A DNA stretch of 64,000 bases from an uncultured Phascolarctobacterium sp. GTDB taxonomy: Bacteria > Bacillota > Negativicutes > Acidaminococcales > Acidaminococcaceae. Below, one piece after another: positions 43,530-52,753 of this stretch. The stretch covers positions 159,637-223,636 of the forward strand of contig CASFZG010000001.1 in assembly GCA_949299135.1 (NCBI GenBank), written 5' to 3'. Under the pieces are notes generated by a model. It saw nothing but the letters and a program-made list of their open reading frames with translations, was not told where the DNA came from and searched no databases. A program made the translations under genes and the position numbers. Positions within the stretch are counted from its first letter, which is position 1; every line of letters begins with the position of its first letter.

Positions 43530-45740
43530 TCAGAACTCCCAGCGGAAACCGCCGTTGACCTGCCAGGTATTGTCAAAATCACTGCCAAGAGTTTTTTCAA
43601 CATCTACCCAGAAATAGGTATTTTTATCAATGCTGATGTCAGCACCAAGACCTACATCAAACCATGTTTCCTGTCCGTCATATTCATGTTCATAGCGTCC
43701 GTCCGCACCGGTCAGGGCAATGCCTTTATCGCCCATAAATTCGTGCAGCAGGTCGGCTTTAATATAGTAATTGTCGTGTTTCGTGCCGTCTGCTTTAGCG
43801 TATTCGCGCCCAAGGCGGAAACCTACACGGCCGATTAAGCTGGTTGCGCCGTCCTGGTCAACTGCAATGCCGCTGTCGGATACATAGCTTGCGCCGCCTA
43901 CACGGGCTAATTGCAGCTGGGTCTGCGGTTCAAAGTACCAGCCATCGTTCATATCGTTTTTGCGTCCCCATTCAGCGCTGATGCTGCCGAACCACTGGTG
44001 ATAATCACCGCCGATATCGTACATACCGTCATTGAACATACCGTGCAGGTCATAATCGCTGTTAATGCGTCCGCCGCGGATTACCAAATCACGGTAATGG
44101 CCTTTTTCGCCCAGCCATGTATCATACAGGCTTACGGCATAGCGTTCATGCTCGCCGTCACCGCTTACATTGTCAAGCGTGGTATCTGCGTCGGTATAAT
44201 CCAGCGCAATGCCGCGGTAATGCTTGCCGTCATCTTCCTGCACTTCTTTATCATAACCAAGCTGGAACATATCGCTGCTGGTTTCAAAGGTATCGTCCCA
44301 ACCTGTTTTGGCATGGCGGTAACGAACCCATACGCCTTTTTCATCTTCAAGGTAGCGTGCTTCGCCCATGCGCTTGTTCAGGCGGTCAAGTTCCGTGCCG
44401 AGAGCATAACCTGCATACATTGCACCTTTAGCTGCTTCAAAGTTACCATTGCCATCAGGCGTTTTGTTGTTTAAGGTTACATACCAGTCAGTACCACTGC
44501 CTGTTTCGCTTTCAACGCCATACTCGTAATTATTGATATTGGCGGCACTGCTGTAAACATGCTGAGTGGAATCAAACTGTGTATCACCGCTTGCAACATT
44601 GGCAAAATAGATTTTATCGCCAACATTCATTTTATCAATATTGGCGTCTTTGGCATTAAAATCAATGTACTGCGTACCTTCGCCGCCGGTTTTGATATCA
44701 AGATAATCGCTGACATCATTATCGCCTTTATTACCGGTATAAACAGCACCGTTTTCATCAAGATAGTTCAAATCCATCTTGAACAAACCGTTGCTGCCCT
44801 TCAAATTGGTAACACTAACCTCATGATTGGTTGCAGCAGTACGGTCTGCACCTGTTGCCACGCCTTCAACAATCGCTTCTTCCGGAGCATCATCCATATT
44901 GTATTTGGAAATATCGACAATACCGCCATTATTTAAGTTAAGAGTGCCGATTTCTGCACTACTGCTATCTTTGCCAGCAGAATAATTTATTGGAACCCAT
45001 TTAGCACCATTTGATAAACCAACAGTAACCGTTTTAGAATCTGATCCCAAACCAGCCCCTCCAATATTACTAATTGTATTCACAACACCATACCAATAGG
45101 AATTAATATTCGCTAAATTAACAGTAATCGCATCTCCTTCAGATTTGAATCCGCCTATTAGTTGTATGGTTTTTTTACTATCATTTGCTTTATTTATATT
45201 AATTACAGAACCAGGAATAGGACTTGGATTTGCATCAGTATGAAGAATATTACTGTTAATATCTTCATCGTTATCTAAATTAACAGCTCTTAAATAAACA
45301 TCTCCATTTAAGTTTATAGTAGCTCCATTAGAAGCATATACACCATTCATATTAAACCAAGAAAGAAAAGTACCTACTTGGAAATTATCAGCAGAAGTAG
45401 TTTCAATATTTAAATAAGCATTTTGCTCAACATTTAAAATATTTCCATCGCCATTTGCTTGAAAAGCCGTTATTGCAGGTCTACCGCTATAAGTACCACT
45501 AATTTCAATGTTAGCTGAAATATTAACATTATTTAAATCAGTATTTTTTGCACTTGTATTATAAGGATTCCATACTCCAGATGGTTGTTCTGTAGTAAAA
45601 CTACCTTTTGGAACCGTTAAAGTTAAATTATTATCTGTATAAAGAGTAGCTTTTGGTAATTCTTCTGCCAATGCAGTTGAATAAACACATCCCAGCATTA
45701 AACCTAAAACAATAGCCTTTTCCAAATTTTTCCGTTTCAT
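43530..45740 (-). CDS. Autotransporter outer-membrane beta-barrel protein
   Basis: A type V secreted surface protein of 736 residues. It has a signal peptide (about 1-26, AIVLGLMLGCVYSTALA), an Asn/Gly-rich beta-helix-like passenger (about 30-430) with many N, T and G repeats, and a C-terminal barrel (about 450-736) with alternating strands ending in WEF, the aromatic end recognised by the Bam machinery. The ATG at 45740 fits the AGAGG site. The first ~750 bases are much more AT-rich than the barrel part. Role (adhesin or other) unknown. Transcribed alone from a promoter with a G tract. Confidence 0.88.
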   Translation of the reverse strand: MKRKNLEKAIVLGLMLGCVYSTALAEELPKATLYTDNNLTLTVPKGSFTTEQPSGVWNPYNTSAKNTDLNNVNISANIEISGTYSGRPAITAFQANGDGNILNVEQNAYLNIETTSADNFQVGTFLSWFNMNGVYASNGATINLNGDVYLRAVNLDNDEDINSNILHTDANPSPIPGSVININKANDSKKTIQLIGGFKSEGDAITVNLANINSYWYGVVNTISNIGGAGLGSDSKTVTVGLSNGAKWVPINYSAGKDSSSAEIGTLNLNNGGIVDISKYNMDDAPEEAIVEGVATGADRTAATNHEVSVTNLKGSNGLFKMDLNYLDENGAVYTGNKGDNDVSDYLDIKTGGEGTQYIDFNAKDANIDKMNVGDKIYFANVASGDTQFDSTQHVYSSAANINNYEYGVESETGSGTDWYVTLNNKTPDGNGNFEAAKGAMYAGYALGTELDRLNKRMGEARYLEDEKGVWVRYRHAKTGWDDTFETSSDMFQLGYDKEVQEDDGKHYRGIALDYTDADTTLDNVSGDGEHERYAVSLYDTWLGEKGHYRDLVIRGGRINSDYDLHGMFNDGMYDIGGDYHQWFGSISAEWGRKNDMNDGWYFEPQTQLQLARVGGASYVSDSGIAVDQDGATSLIGRVGFRLGREYAKADGTKHDNYYIKADLLHEFMGDKGIALTGADGRYEHEYDGQETWFDVGLGADISIDKNTYFWVDVEKTLGSDFDNTWQVNGGFRWEF

Positions 45741-45794
45741 AAGCATAACCTCTTTCCCGAAAGCCTTTATTTCAGCTTATTTGTTTATACTAAA

Positions 45795-45822
45795 ATTATA
45801 TCATACCTTTACCCCCCCGCAA
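45795..45822 (-). promoter_or_regulatory. Autotransporter promoter with G7 tract in the spacer
   Basis: On the minus strand TTGCGG (45817-45822) and TATAAT (45795-45800, with TG before it) lie 16 bases apart. Seven G (45812-45818) run from the -35 into the spacer, so gain of one G would give the optimal 17. Confidence 0.6.
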
Positions 45823-45964
45823 GACATTTCGGCTGGCGTAAGTCGCACTTTTACTGGTCTTGGGGAAACTTTTTTTCTACCGGTAGTTTATGGTTGGCCA
45901 ACCACTTTACGGTAATATTTACTCCCAGCTGTGCGTAATTCAAACTACCCCACCCTAATTTAGG

Positions 45965-46004
45965 GTATAAAAAATCCCCCGGTCAGCTAACCTGACAAGG
46001 GGGG
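45965..46004 (-). terminator. Second terminator downstream of the secreted protein gene
   Basis: CCCCC-GG-TCAG (45976-45986) pairs with CTGAC-AA-GGGGGG (45992-46004), leaving a 2x2 internal mismatch; on the minus strand ATTTTTTATA follows. Confidence 0.7.
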
Positions 46005-46042
46005 TTAAAATTTTTCTGTTATTATTTCTGCTTAAAGCACAC

Positions 46043-46076
46043 AAAAACCGGGCCTGCTTACGCAGTACCCGGTTTT
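46043..46076. terminator. First terminator downstream of the secreted protein gene
   Basis: AAAACCGGG (from 46044) pairs with CCCGGTTTT (46068-46076). Confidence 0.75.
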
Positions 46077-46113
46077 AATTTTTGACTGTTAAGTTTTGAT
46101 ATGCTGTTACAGA

Positions 46114-46542
46114 TTATTTCTGTTCTGCGCTGCCTTCTTCATTTGCCGGCTGGGGCGGAACGATAGCGATGTTCAAGAGCAGCGGTTTTTCTTTGCTGTC
46201 AACAGCAAAATCGGCAATAACCATCATTACCTGGCCTTTTTCAAAACCTGCGCCGTAAACCACACGGTCAACGCCCGGGCGTTTGATGAGGTTTACAAGC
46301 TGTTTTTCTTTGTAAGCGCCCAAATCATTGGTAATGCTTGCTTTGTATTCGTTAAATTTGGTTTCATCAAAGTTGGCTTTCATATCAGCGCTCAAAATCG
46401 AAGAAACATTCTTATAAGAAGATGCGTTCAAAAACTGGTCAACCATTTTTGCTTCCGCATCAAGCACGCTGCCGTCGCTGGCAAAGCAGGCGGAAGATAC
46501 GCACATCACAAGCATCATCACAATCAGTAAAATCTTTTTCAT
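46114..46542 (-). CDS. Small secreted protein, DUF3887-like
   Basis: From the ATG at 46542 (GGGAGG upstream) it has 142 residues with a clear Sec signal peptide (about 1-21, KKILLIVMMLVMCVSSACFA). The mature part (MVDQFLNASSYKNVSSIL, QLVNLIKRPGVDRVVYGAGFEKG, PLLLNIAIVP) resembles the NTF2-like fold of DUF3887 proteins; this match is tentative. The computed ORF has 23 extra N-terminal codons without support. Transcribed alone between terminators. Function unknown. Confidence 0.75.
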   Translation of the reverse strand: MKKILLIVMMLVMCVSSACFASDGSVLDAEAKMVDQFLNASSYKNVSSILSADMKANFDETKFNEYKASITNDLGAYKEKQLVNLIKRPGVDRVVYGAGFEKGQVMMVIADFAVDSKEKPLLLNIAIVPPQPANEEGSAEQK

Positions 46543-46586
46543 TAAAGAACCTCCCTTAAATTTGTCTTTACCTATTATAGCACAAA

Positions 46587-46619
46587 AAAAGCGGGTGAAA
46601 ACATTTTTCACCCGCTTTT
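46587..46619. terminator. Terminator after dapL
   Basis: AAAAGCGGGTGAAAA (46587-46601) pairs perfectly with TTTTCACCCGCTTTT (46605-46619), ten bases past the dapL stop. Confidence 0.88.
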
Positions 46620-46629
46620 CACATATTTT

Positions 46630-47826
46630 TTATAAACCTTTTTCAATTCTTTCCATGGCTTCAATGGTATTTTCCCTGCTGCCGAAAGCCGTTAGACGGA
46701 AATAACCTTCGCCCATGGATCCGAAGCCTGCGCCCGGAGTGCCGACAACCGCCAGTTTTTCCAGCAGGTAATCAAAGAACTCCCAGGAGCCCATGCCGTT
46801 GGGGCACTGCATCCAGATGTACGGGGAATGGGTGCCGCCGTAGAATTTAATGCCTTTCTTGGTCAATGCTTCCGCCATAATGCGGGCGTTTTCTTTATAG
46901 AAAGCAAGCATTTCACGGCACTGTTTCTGGCCTTCGGGGCTGAATACAGCTTCCGCGCCGCGCTGGATAATATAAGGTACGCCGTTGAATTTGGTAGTCT
47001 GGCGGCGCAGCCACATTTTGTTCAGTGACATTTCCTGTCCGTCTTTGGTTTTACGTACCAGATCATGCGGCACAATGGTGTAACCGCAGCGGGTACCGGT
47101 AAAGCCTGCGGTTTTGGAAAGCGAGCACAGCTCAATTGCGCATTTTTTAGCGCCTTCAACGGCGAAAATGCTGCGCGGGAACCTCGGGTCGCTGATGAAG
47201 GATTCATAAGCAGCATCATACAGGATAACGGCGTCGTTTTTCAGTGCGTAAGCCACCCATTTTTCCAGCTGTTCTTTGGTGTAAACAGCGCCGGTTGGGT
47301 TGTTCGGCGAGCACAGATAAATAATGTCGGCTTTCACGCTGTCGTCCGGCATCGGCAAAAAGTCATTTTCAGGCTTGCCCTGCATGTAAATGATTTTGCG
47401 TCCGCACATTACGTTGGTATCAAGGTAAACCGGATAAACCGGGTCGGGAATCAAAATTACGTTGTCGTTGCTGAAAAGATCGGTCATGTTGCCGCAGTCG
47501 CTTTTAGCGCCATCGCTGATAAAAATTTCATCGCTGGCAACATCTACGCCGAAGCTTGCATAATATTTGGCAATAGCTTCATGCAGAAAATCATAGCCCT
47601 GTTCCGGACCGTAACCGCGGAAGGTTTCCTTAACGCCCATTTCGGCAACAGCCTTCTGCATTGCTTCGATAACGGCAGGTGCAAGCGGCAGGGTTACGTC
47701 GCCGATACCCATTTTAATAATTTTCTTTTCGGGATGCGCCGCCGAAAACTCTGCAACCTTATGCGCGATTTGCGAAAACAGGTAGCTTTCTTTTAAATTG
47801 CAGTAATTTTGGTTAACAAAAGGCAT
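46630..47826 (-). CDS. dapL: LL-diaminopimelate aminotransferase
   Basis: PLP enzyme converting tetrahydrodipicolinate directly to LL-diaminopimelate for lysine and peptidoglycan. From the ATG at 47826 (GGGGGAG upstream) it has 398 residues: KMGIGDVTLPL near the start, FRGYGPEQGYDFLHEAIA, the PLP Lys in ELCSLSKTAGFTGTRCGYT, and PGAGFGSMGEGYFRLTAFGSREN. These match DapL rather than other class I aminotransferases. Directly follows dapF, the next enzyme. Confidence 0.94.
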   Translation of the reverse strand: MPFVNQNYCNLKESYLFSQIAHKVAEFSAAHPEKKIIKMGIGDVTLPLAPAVIEAMQKAVAEMGVKETFRGYGPEQGYDFLHEAIAKYYASFGVDVASDEIFISDGAKSDCGNMTDLFSNDNVILIPDPVYPVYLDTNVMCGRKIIYMQGKPENDFLPMPDDSVKADIIYLCSPNNPTGAVYTKEQLEKWVAYALKNDAVILYDAAYESFISDPRFPRSIFAVEGAKKCAIELCSLSKTAGFTGTRCGYTIVPHDLVRKTKDGQEMSLNKMWLRRQTTKFNGVPYIIQRGAEAVFSPEGQKQCREMLAFYKENARIMAEALTKKGIKFYGGTHSPYIWMQCPNGMGSWEFFDYLLEKLAVVGTPGAGFGSMGEGYFRLTAFGSRENTIEAMERIEKGL

Positions 47827-47860
47827 TTCTTTTACTCCCCCATTTAAAATATATTGTAAT

Positions 47861-48730
47861 TTATTTGGAAACAATTTCATCGGGAATATCAATTACCCCG
47901 TCGAACACCAGCGTGGCAGGACCTTTTAAAATAACGCTGTCGTCTTTGCAGTAGGTTACTTTCAGCTCGCCGCCTTTGGCGATAACCTTTAATTCTTCAT
48001 CGCGTTTACCGGCGTTGTTTAAGGTTACGCAGGCAACCGCAACAGCGCACGCGCCGGTGCCGCAGGCCCATGTTTCGCCGCTGCCGCGTTCCCATACGCG
48101 GAACTTAACGGTGTTTTTGTCAATAATCTGTACAAATTCGGTGTTTACGCCTTCCGGGAACAGTTTGTGATGCTCGAACAAAGGCCCGATTTTTTCCAGG
48201 TCAAGACTGTCAACATCGTCAACAAAAGTTACATAATGCGGGTTGCCCATGGAAATTGCCGTGCCGTTATAAACAACGTCCTCGGCGATAACAAGGCCCT
48301 GGTCAACAAACACAAAATGGTCGCTGACCATCGGGATTTCCGTGCATTTAAATACCGGCTTGCCCATATCGACGGAAGCTTCTTCAACCTTGCCGTCTTT
48401 TACGGTAACGTCGATGGTTTTAATGCCGGATAAAGTTTCTATGGTAAAGGTGGTTTTATCAGTCAAGCCTTTATCGTAAACGTATTTTGCCACGCAGCGG
48501 ATGCCGTTGCCGCACATCTTGCCTTCAGAAGCGTCGGCGTTGAACATGCGCATTCTGAAATCGGCCTTATCGGACGGCATAATTAAAATCAGCCCGTCGG
48601 AGCCGATGCCGAAACGCCTGTGGCTGACATATTCGCTGACTGCGCCCGGATTGGGCACGTCTTTTTCCATGCAGTTTACATACACATAATCATTGCCGCA
48701 GCCATGCATTTTGGAGAATTCCAGTTTCAT
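47861..48730 (-). CDS. dapF: Diaminopimelate epimerase
   Basis: Converts LL- to meso-diaminopimelate. The two catalytic Cys are in KMCGNGIRC and WACGTGACA. It is 289 residues from the ATG at 48730, which has GGGAGG at 8-base spacing; the ATG two codons earlier lies too close. Precedes dapL in a two-gene operon. Confidence 0.95.
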   Translation of the reverse strand: MKLEFSKMHGCGNDYVYVNCMEKDVPNPGAVSEYVSHRRFGIGSDGLILIMPSDKADFRMRMFNADASEGKMCGNGIRCVAKYVYDKGLTDKTTFTIETLSGIKTIDVTVKDGKVEEASVDMGKPVFKCTEIPMVSDHFVFVDQGLVIAEDVVYNGTAISMGNPHYVTFVDDVDSLDLEKIGPLFEHHKLFPEGVNTEFVQIIDKNTVKFRVWERGSGETWACGTGACAVAVACVTLNNAGKRDEELKVIAKGGELKVTYCKDDSVILKGPATLVFDGVIDIPDEIVSK

Positions 48731-48768
48731 CTTCATTCCTCCCGTTTAACCGGCCCTGCCGGATTATC

Positions 48769-48802
48769 TCTTAAATAAAAACGGCGTCCAAACAGAACGC
48801 CG
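48769..48802 (-). terminator. Terminator after pgi
   Basis: CGGCGT (48782-48787) pairs with ACGCCG (48797-48802); on the minus strand TTTTTATTT follows. Confidence 0.8.
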
Positions 48803-48840
48803 CCGCTCTCATTAAATTATACTATCAGCAAAAATTTCAG

Positions 48841-50313
48841 TCAACCGCAGCTTAATTTTTTTTGCGGAAGATTAGCAAATTTGGCCTTCATAATTTTTTT
48901 GTAAGTTTCCACGCCCGGCTGGTCAAATGCGTCGATGTTGGCCAGTTCGCCCTCATACGCAATGCTGAGCATCAAGAAATAGAACAGCTCACCGAGATGG
49001 TAAGCGTTCATCTCCGGCAGTACGTAACGCGCATTAAAACGGTTATCGCTGTTCAATGCTTCGGCGTTGCTGTCCAGCGCCATCGCCAGCGCGTCGTTCA
49101 TCTTTAAGCCGTGGTACTTTTTAAAGGCAGGCTCGTCAAACGGCATGCCCAGCACAATATCGCCCGGCATGTTTTTTATCTGCAAAAACTGCACAACCTT
49201 GTTACGTATGCCGTCCTGATGCAGCTGCGTCTGCGCGTGCATATCGGTCGTGCCCACCGCAGGCACCGGCGTGCGACCGTAATAAACCGTTTCGCCGCTG
49301 CGGTTCTGGCGTTTGCCCAAAGATTCCGCCAGCAGCTGTACATACCACTGACCCAGCGAACCAAGCCGCTCGCCGTAGCCCATAAACACTTCAATATGGC
49401 AGCCGTATTTGGCCGCCGCCAGATATTTCAGCGCCGCATTCATCAGTGCCGGGTTTTCGTAAATATTTTCACTGCGGCAGGCAGCTTCCATATTACCCGC
49501 ACCGCTCAAAAGTTCTTCCACGTTCATGCCGATAGCCGCCGCCGTAACAAGGCCCGGGTCAGTCAATACGCTGAAACGCCCGCCGATGCCGTTTTTAATA
49601 TCAAAGCAGCGCCAGCCGTGCTTTTCTGCCAGCGTAAACAGCGGCGAGCCTGCTTCCGGGTTGCGGTCGGTAACGGCTGTAACTTCGGTGTCAAACATAA
49701 CGCTTTTATTGCAGGCCTCGTAAAAATAAATAAACGAAGCCAGAGTTTCCAACGTCGAACCGGATTTGGAAATCGGCACCAGCATAACCTTAAAACGCTT
49801 TTTCTTCGGCCATGCGTGTACCGACCAGTAACGCAGCTCGTTCATAATTTCTTCGCACTGGCCCGCGTCCAGATTGTTGCCGGAAAAATAAATGCGCGGA
49901 TAACCGCTGCGGCGTTTTTCGCCCAGGGAGTTCCAGCTCGGCCCTGCGCCGATATCAAACAGCACCTTGTTGCCAAGATACGAACCGCCGATGCCGAGGA
50001 ACACTACCGCATCGACATTGGTACGCAGGTAATCGCCAAACTCCTTCAGCTTTTGCAGCGATACCGGCGTGTTGGGGTTGCCGTTTTCAATATCAGCAAG
50101 GCGCGTAAAATACACCGGTTCCGGCGTGCCGTCCTTGGAAAGATGCTTATAAGCCGTGCCGCTTCTGCGCATTTCATCAACGGCAGCAGCAGCCTTTTTC
50201 ATATCGCCTTCAAGCGCTGTTAAATCGGCTTCCTGCAAACGCCCCGTGCCGAACATATTTGTATAATCAAAGGTAAAGCCGCTGTTTAAAACAAGCTTTT
50301 CTGCAAATTTCAC
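48841..50313 (-). CDS. pgi: Glucose-6-phosphate isomerase
   Basis: Interconverts glucose-6-phosphate and fructose-6-phosphate. The 490 residues carry FLGIGGSYLGNKVLFD, ISKSGSTLETLASF and the late VGTTDMHAQTQLHQDG, which together form the active site. The start is a GTG with AGGTGAG upstream. It lies 16 bases after the DUF4127 gene and is probably cotranscribed with it. Confidence 0.94.
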   Translation of the reverse strand: MKFAEKLVLNSGFTFDYTNMFGTGRLQEADLTALEGDMKKAAAAVDEMRRSGTAYKHLSKDGTPEPVYFTRLADIENGNPNTPVSLQKLKEFGDYLRTNVDAVVFLGIGGSYLGNKVLFDIGAGPSWNSLGEKRRSGYPRIYFSGNNLDAGQCEEIMNELRYWSVHAWPKKKRFKVMLVPISKSGSTLETLASFIYFYEACNKSVMFDTEVTAVTDRNPEAGSPLFTLAEKHGWRCFDIKNGIGGRFSVLTDPGLVTAAAIGMNVEELLSGAGNMEAACRSENIYENPALMNAALKYLAAAKYGCHIEVFMGYGERLGSLGQWYVQLLAESLGKRQNRSGETVYYGRTPVPAVGTTDMHAQTQLHQDGIRNKVVQFLQIKNMPGDIVLGMPFDEPAFKKYHGLKMNDALAMALDSNAEALNSDNRFNARYVLPEMNAYHLGELFYFLMLSIAYEGELANIDAFDQPGVETYKKIMKAKFANLPQKKLSCG

Positions 50314-50329
50314 GTACTCACCTCATACG

Positions 50330-51895
50330 TTATTTTTGTGCCACACGTACTTCAAACATGCGCTGCCACGGCAGATTGAACTGATAGCCATCCACGGTTT
50401 CTTCCGTCATCAGCGGCGACGCGATGTTTTTAATTTCTTTGGTAATTAAATTTTCGGCAGCTACCAGCTGTTCGCTGTTTAAGCCGCTGTTCGGCCAGTG
50501 GTTGGGCCAGATGAGTTCTGCCGATACCTTCATGCGCACGTTAGCCTGATAAGCCCAGTCGTCCAGATAACGGATATTCAGCAAATTATCCCTGCCTGCT
50601 TCCGTCATATCCGGCGCTAACAAGCCCTGCGAAAGCGCAAAACCAATCGTGTTGCCTGCGGTGTTCCAACCGCCGTAAGCAGCGACGCTGTAAGCCTTGT
50701 CCTGCGCAAACAGTTCTTTCACCAGCGCGTTGTCCGCACCGTTGCCGTAAGCAATATCGGCCACAGCCACAGGTTTGCCCTTATCTTCAAAATAATTCAG
50801 CTTTTTCATAAAGCGTTCCTGCTGCTTCGTTACCGTACCGTCGTTACTCGGCACAGAAGCCTCCAGCGTTACGCCGCTGGAAGGAGTGTTCACCAAAAGC
50901 ACCATATCGGCGCGTTTCAAATATTTGGTAGGCCAGCCACCAACAGCATGGATGTGCTCTTTAACGCTGACATCTACCGGGTCATCCTCGTAAGAAGGAA
51001 TTGTATCCTTGCCCTTGCCGTCACCGTACGCGGCAAAAACAAAGGGAATTTCATAGCTTAAACGGTTGGCTGCGCGGTTCAGCAGCACCATGCCAAGCTG
51101 GTCGGCACCGGCAAAAAAACGGATGCGTTCCTTCGGCAGCTCGCGCACAAGGATATCCATTTTGCGTGCTTCATTATGTGCCTGCGAATACGGCGCCGTA
51201 TCGTCGCGGCCGATTAACAGATAGTCAAAATCGCCGCTTTCCACGCCGTGCAGCAAAAGCTCGGTCATTTCAATATTCAAGGCGCGGCGCTGCATATTAT
51301 CAGCGCGCACTTCTGCCGGTATTTCCTGCAATAAGCGTTTTAATTCCTTACGCTCGCGGCGGGTAATTTCTTTTAAATCCTCGCGGTCTTCAAGTTCGCC
51401 CAGCTGAAAAATTTTGCTGCCCCACTCCGCATAATACGGCGGCTCAACCGGTGCGGCACTGGCGCGCGGCGAACGCATGATGGTTGTAAACACGTAAACC
51501 AGCGGGTTGCCGCCCAAATCTTTTAAATTTACCAGACGGTGCGCACGTTCTTCCAGCACGTCACGTTCAATATGGTGCGTGCGCGAATCAACCAGCCCGC
51601 CGTACAGCAGTGCGTCAGACGAAACAATAACTGCGTTGGCCAGCGGCGCACGTTCAGCAAGCCATTCGTACAATTTATCCGGGTCGCCGCTGTGCTCGTT
51701 GGAAGCAATGTATTCCTCCGGCGGCGTTTCCACATTCCAGCCTGCCGCCGCCATACTGTTGACGGAATATTCAAGGCACACCGGCCTGTTATCCAGCGGC
51801 ACAAATAAAATAGTGCCCCTGCCTGCGGCACCGGCAACGCTGAACGCGGATAAAAATAAAATAAAGATGATAAATACTGATAATTTTCGTAACAT
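50330..51895 (-). CDS. Secreted DUF4127-family protein
   Basis: A 521-residue protein with a Sec signal peptide (about 1-23) followed by GTILFVPLDNRPVCLEYS, the hallmark of DUF4127. Other conserved parts are YIASNEHSGDPDKLYEWL, IVSSDALLYGGLVDSRTHH and GRDDTAPYSQAHNEA. The family's biochemical role is unknown. The start ATG at 51895 has AAAGGA at correct spacing. Upstream of pgi. Confidence 0.85.
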   Translation of the reverse strand: MLRKLSVFIIFILFLSAFSVAGAAGRGTILFVPLDNRPVCLEYSVNSMAAAGWNVETPPEEYIASNEHSGDPDKLYEWLAERAPLANAVIVSSDALLYGGLVDSRTHHIERDVLEERAHRLVNLKDLGGNPLVYVFTTIMRSPRASAAPVEPPYYAEWGSKIFQLGELEDREDLKEITRRERKELKRLLQEIPAEVRADNMQRRALNIEMTELLLHGVESGDFDYLLIGRDDTAPYSQAHNEARKMDILVRELPKERIRFFAGADQLGMVLLNRAANRLSYEIPFVFAAYGDGKGKDTIPSYEDDPVDVSVKEHIHAVGGWPTKYLKRADMVLLVNTPSSGVTLEASVPSNDGTVTKQQERFMKKLNYFEDKGKPVAVADIAYGNGADNALVKELFAQDKAYSVAAYGGWNTAGNTIGFALSQGLLAPDMTEAGRDNLLNIRYLDDWAYQANVRMKVSAELIWPNHWPNSGLNSEQLVAAENLITKEIKNIASPLMTEETVDGYQFNLPWQRMFEVRVAQK

Positions 51896-51914
51896 GGGCA
51901 AAATCCTTTCGGGT

Positions 51915-51976
51915 TTTTATAAAAAATCTCCTGCTGTAAAATTTACTATTCTAAGTTAAATTCTACAAGCAGGAGA
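51915..51976 (-). terminator. Terminator after the amino acid transporter operon
   Basis: TCTCCTGCTgTA (from 51927) pairs with TAcAAGCAGGAGA (to 51976) in a long hairpin; TTTTTTATAAAA follows on the minus strand. Confidence 0.82.
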
Positions 51977-51998
51977 AAAATCCTTTAATGTTTTTTAA

Positions 51999-52748
51999 TT
52001 ATTTGCCTAAATTGAAACGGCTTAAGAAATCTTTGGTGCGCTGGTTTTTCGGCGCAGAGAAAATTTCTTCCGGGCTGCTTTCTTCGGCAACAACACCCTG
52101 GTCAATGAAAATTACACGCGAAGACACATCACGCGCAAATGCCATCTCGTGCGTTACAATAACCATCGTCAGGCCTTCGTCCGCAAGTTCCTTCATAACT
52201 GCCAGAACTTCGCCGACCATTTCCGGGTCAAGCGCGGAAGTAGGTTCGTCCATCAGCAGCACTTCCGGTTCCAGTGCCAAAGCACGGGCAATGGCAACGC
52301 GCTGTTTCTGGCCGCCGCTGAGCTGGTGCGGCTTGGCGTTGATGTAGCTTGCCATGCCGACGTGTTCAAGGTATTTCATCGCCGTATTGCGGGCTGTTTC
52401 CTTATCCTTGCCCAAAACCTTAACCTGTCCGACCATGCAGTTTTCCAGCACCGTCATATTGTTGAACAGATTAAACTGCTGGAATACCATGCCGACTTTG
52501 GTACGATACAACGGCAGGTTTTTAAAGGTTTCCAGTACGTTTTTGCCGCGGTAAGCAATAACGCCGTCCGTCGGCTGCTCCAAAAAGTTTACGCAGCGGA
52601 TAAGCGTGGATTTGCCGCTGCCGGAAGGGCCGATAATGCAAACCACGTCGCCTTTGTTGACATCAAAGCTGATGCCTTTTAAAATTTCACGCTCGCCAAA
52701 TTGTTTTTTCAAATCCTGAACGGACAACAGTAATTCTTTTTCTGCCAT
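51999..52748 (-). CDS. Polar amino acid ABC transporter ATPase
   Basis: The ATPase of a GlnQ/HisP-type importer, 249 residues: Walker [40 protein letters not shown] and [11 protein letters not shown]. Genes for permease and binding protein precede it. The amino acid specificity cannot be read from the ATPase. Confidence 0.92.
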   Translation of the reverse strand: MAEKELLLSVQDLKKQFGEREILKGISFDVNKGDVVCIIGPSGSGKSTLIRCVNFLEQPTDGVIAYRGKNVLETFKNLPLYRTKVGMVFQQFNLFNNMTVLENCMVGQVKVLGKDKETARNTAMKYLEHVGMASYINAKPHQLSGGQKQRVAIARALALEPEVLLMDEPTSALDPEMVGEVLAVMKELADEGLTMVIVTHEMAFARDVSSRVIFIDQGVVAEESSPEEIFSAPKNQRTKDFLSRFNLGK

Positions 52749-52753
52749 TTCTG

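Larger units (their letters stand above)
45747..46113. other. Regulatory intergenic region of the autotransporter
   Basis: About 370 bases without a gene. It contains the autotransporter promoter at the left, two perfect palindromes CTACCGGTAG (45877-45886) and TGGTTGGCCAACCA (45891-45904) upstream of it, and two terminators for the minus-strand gene to the right. Confidence 0.6.

Noticed and set aside
45965..46004. G/C-rich runs near 45976-46004 as a second phase-variable tract
   Set aside because: The C and G runs are the two arms of a terminator hairpin, not a tract in a promoter or coding sequence.
49111..50223. 370-codon plus-strand ORF opposite pgi
   Set aside because: Shadow of the pgi reading frame; basic, aromatic-rich composition with no known motif, and pgi is unmistakable.
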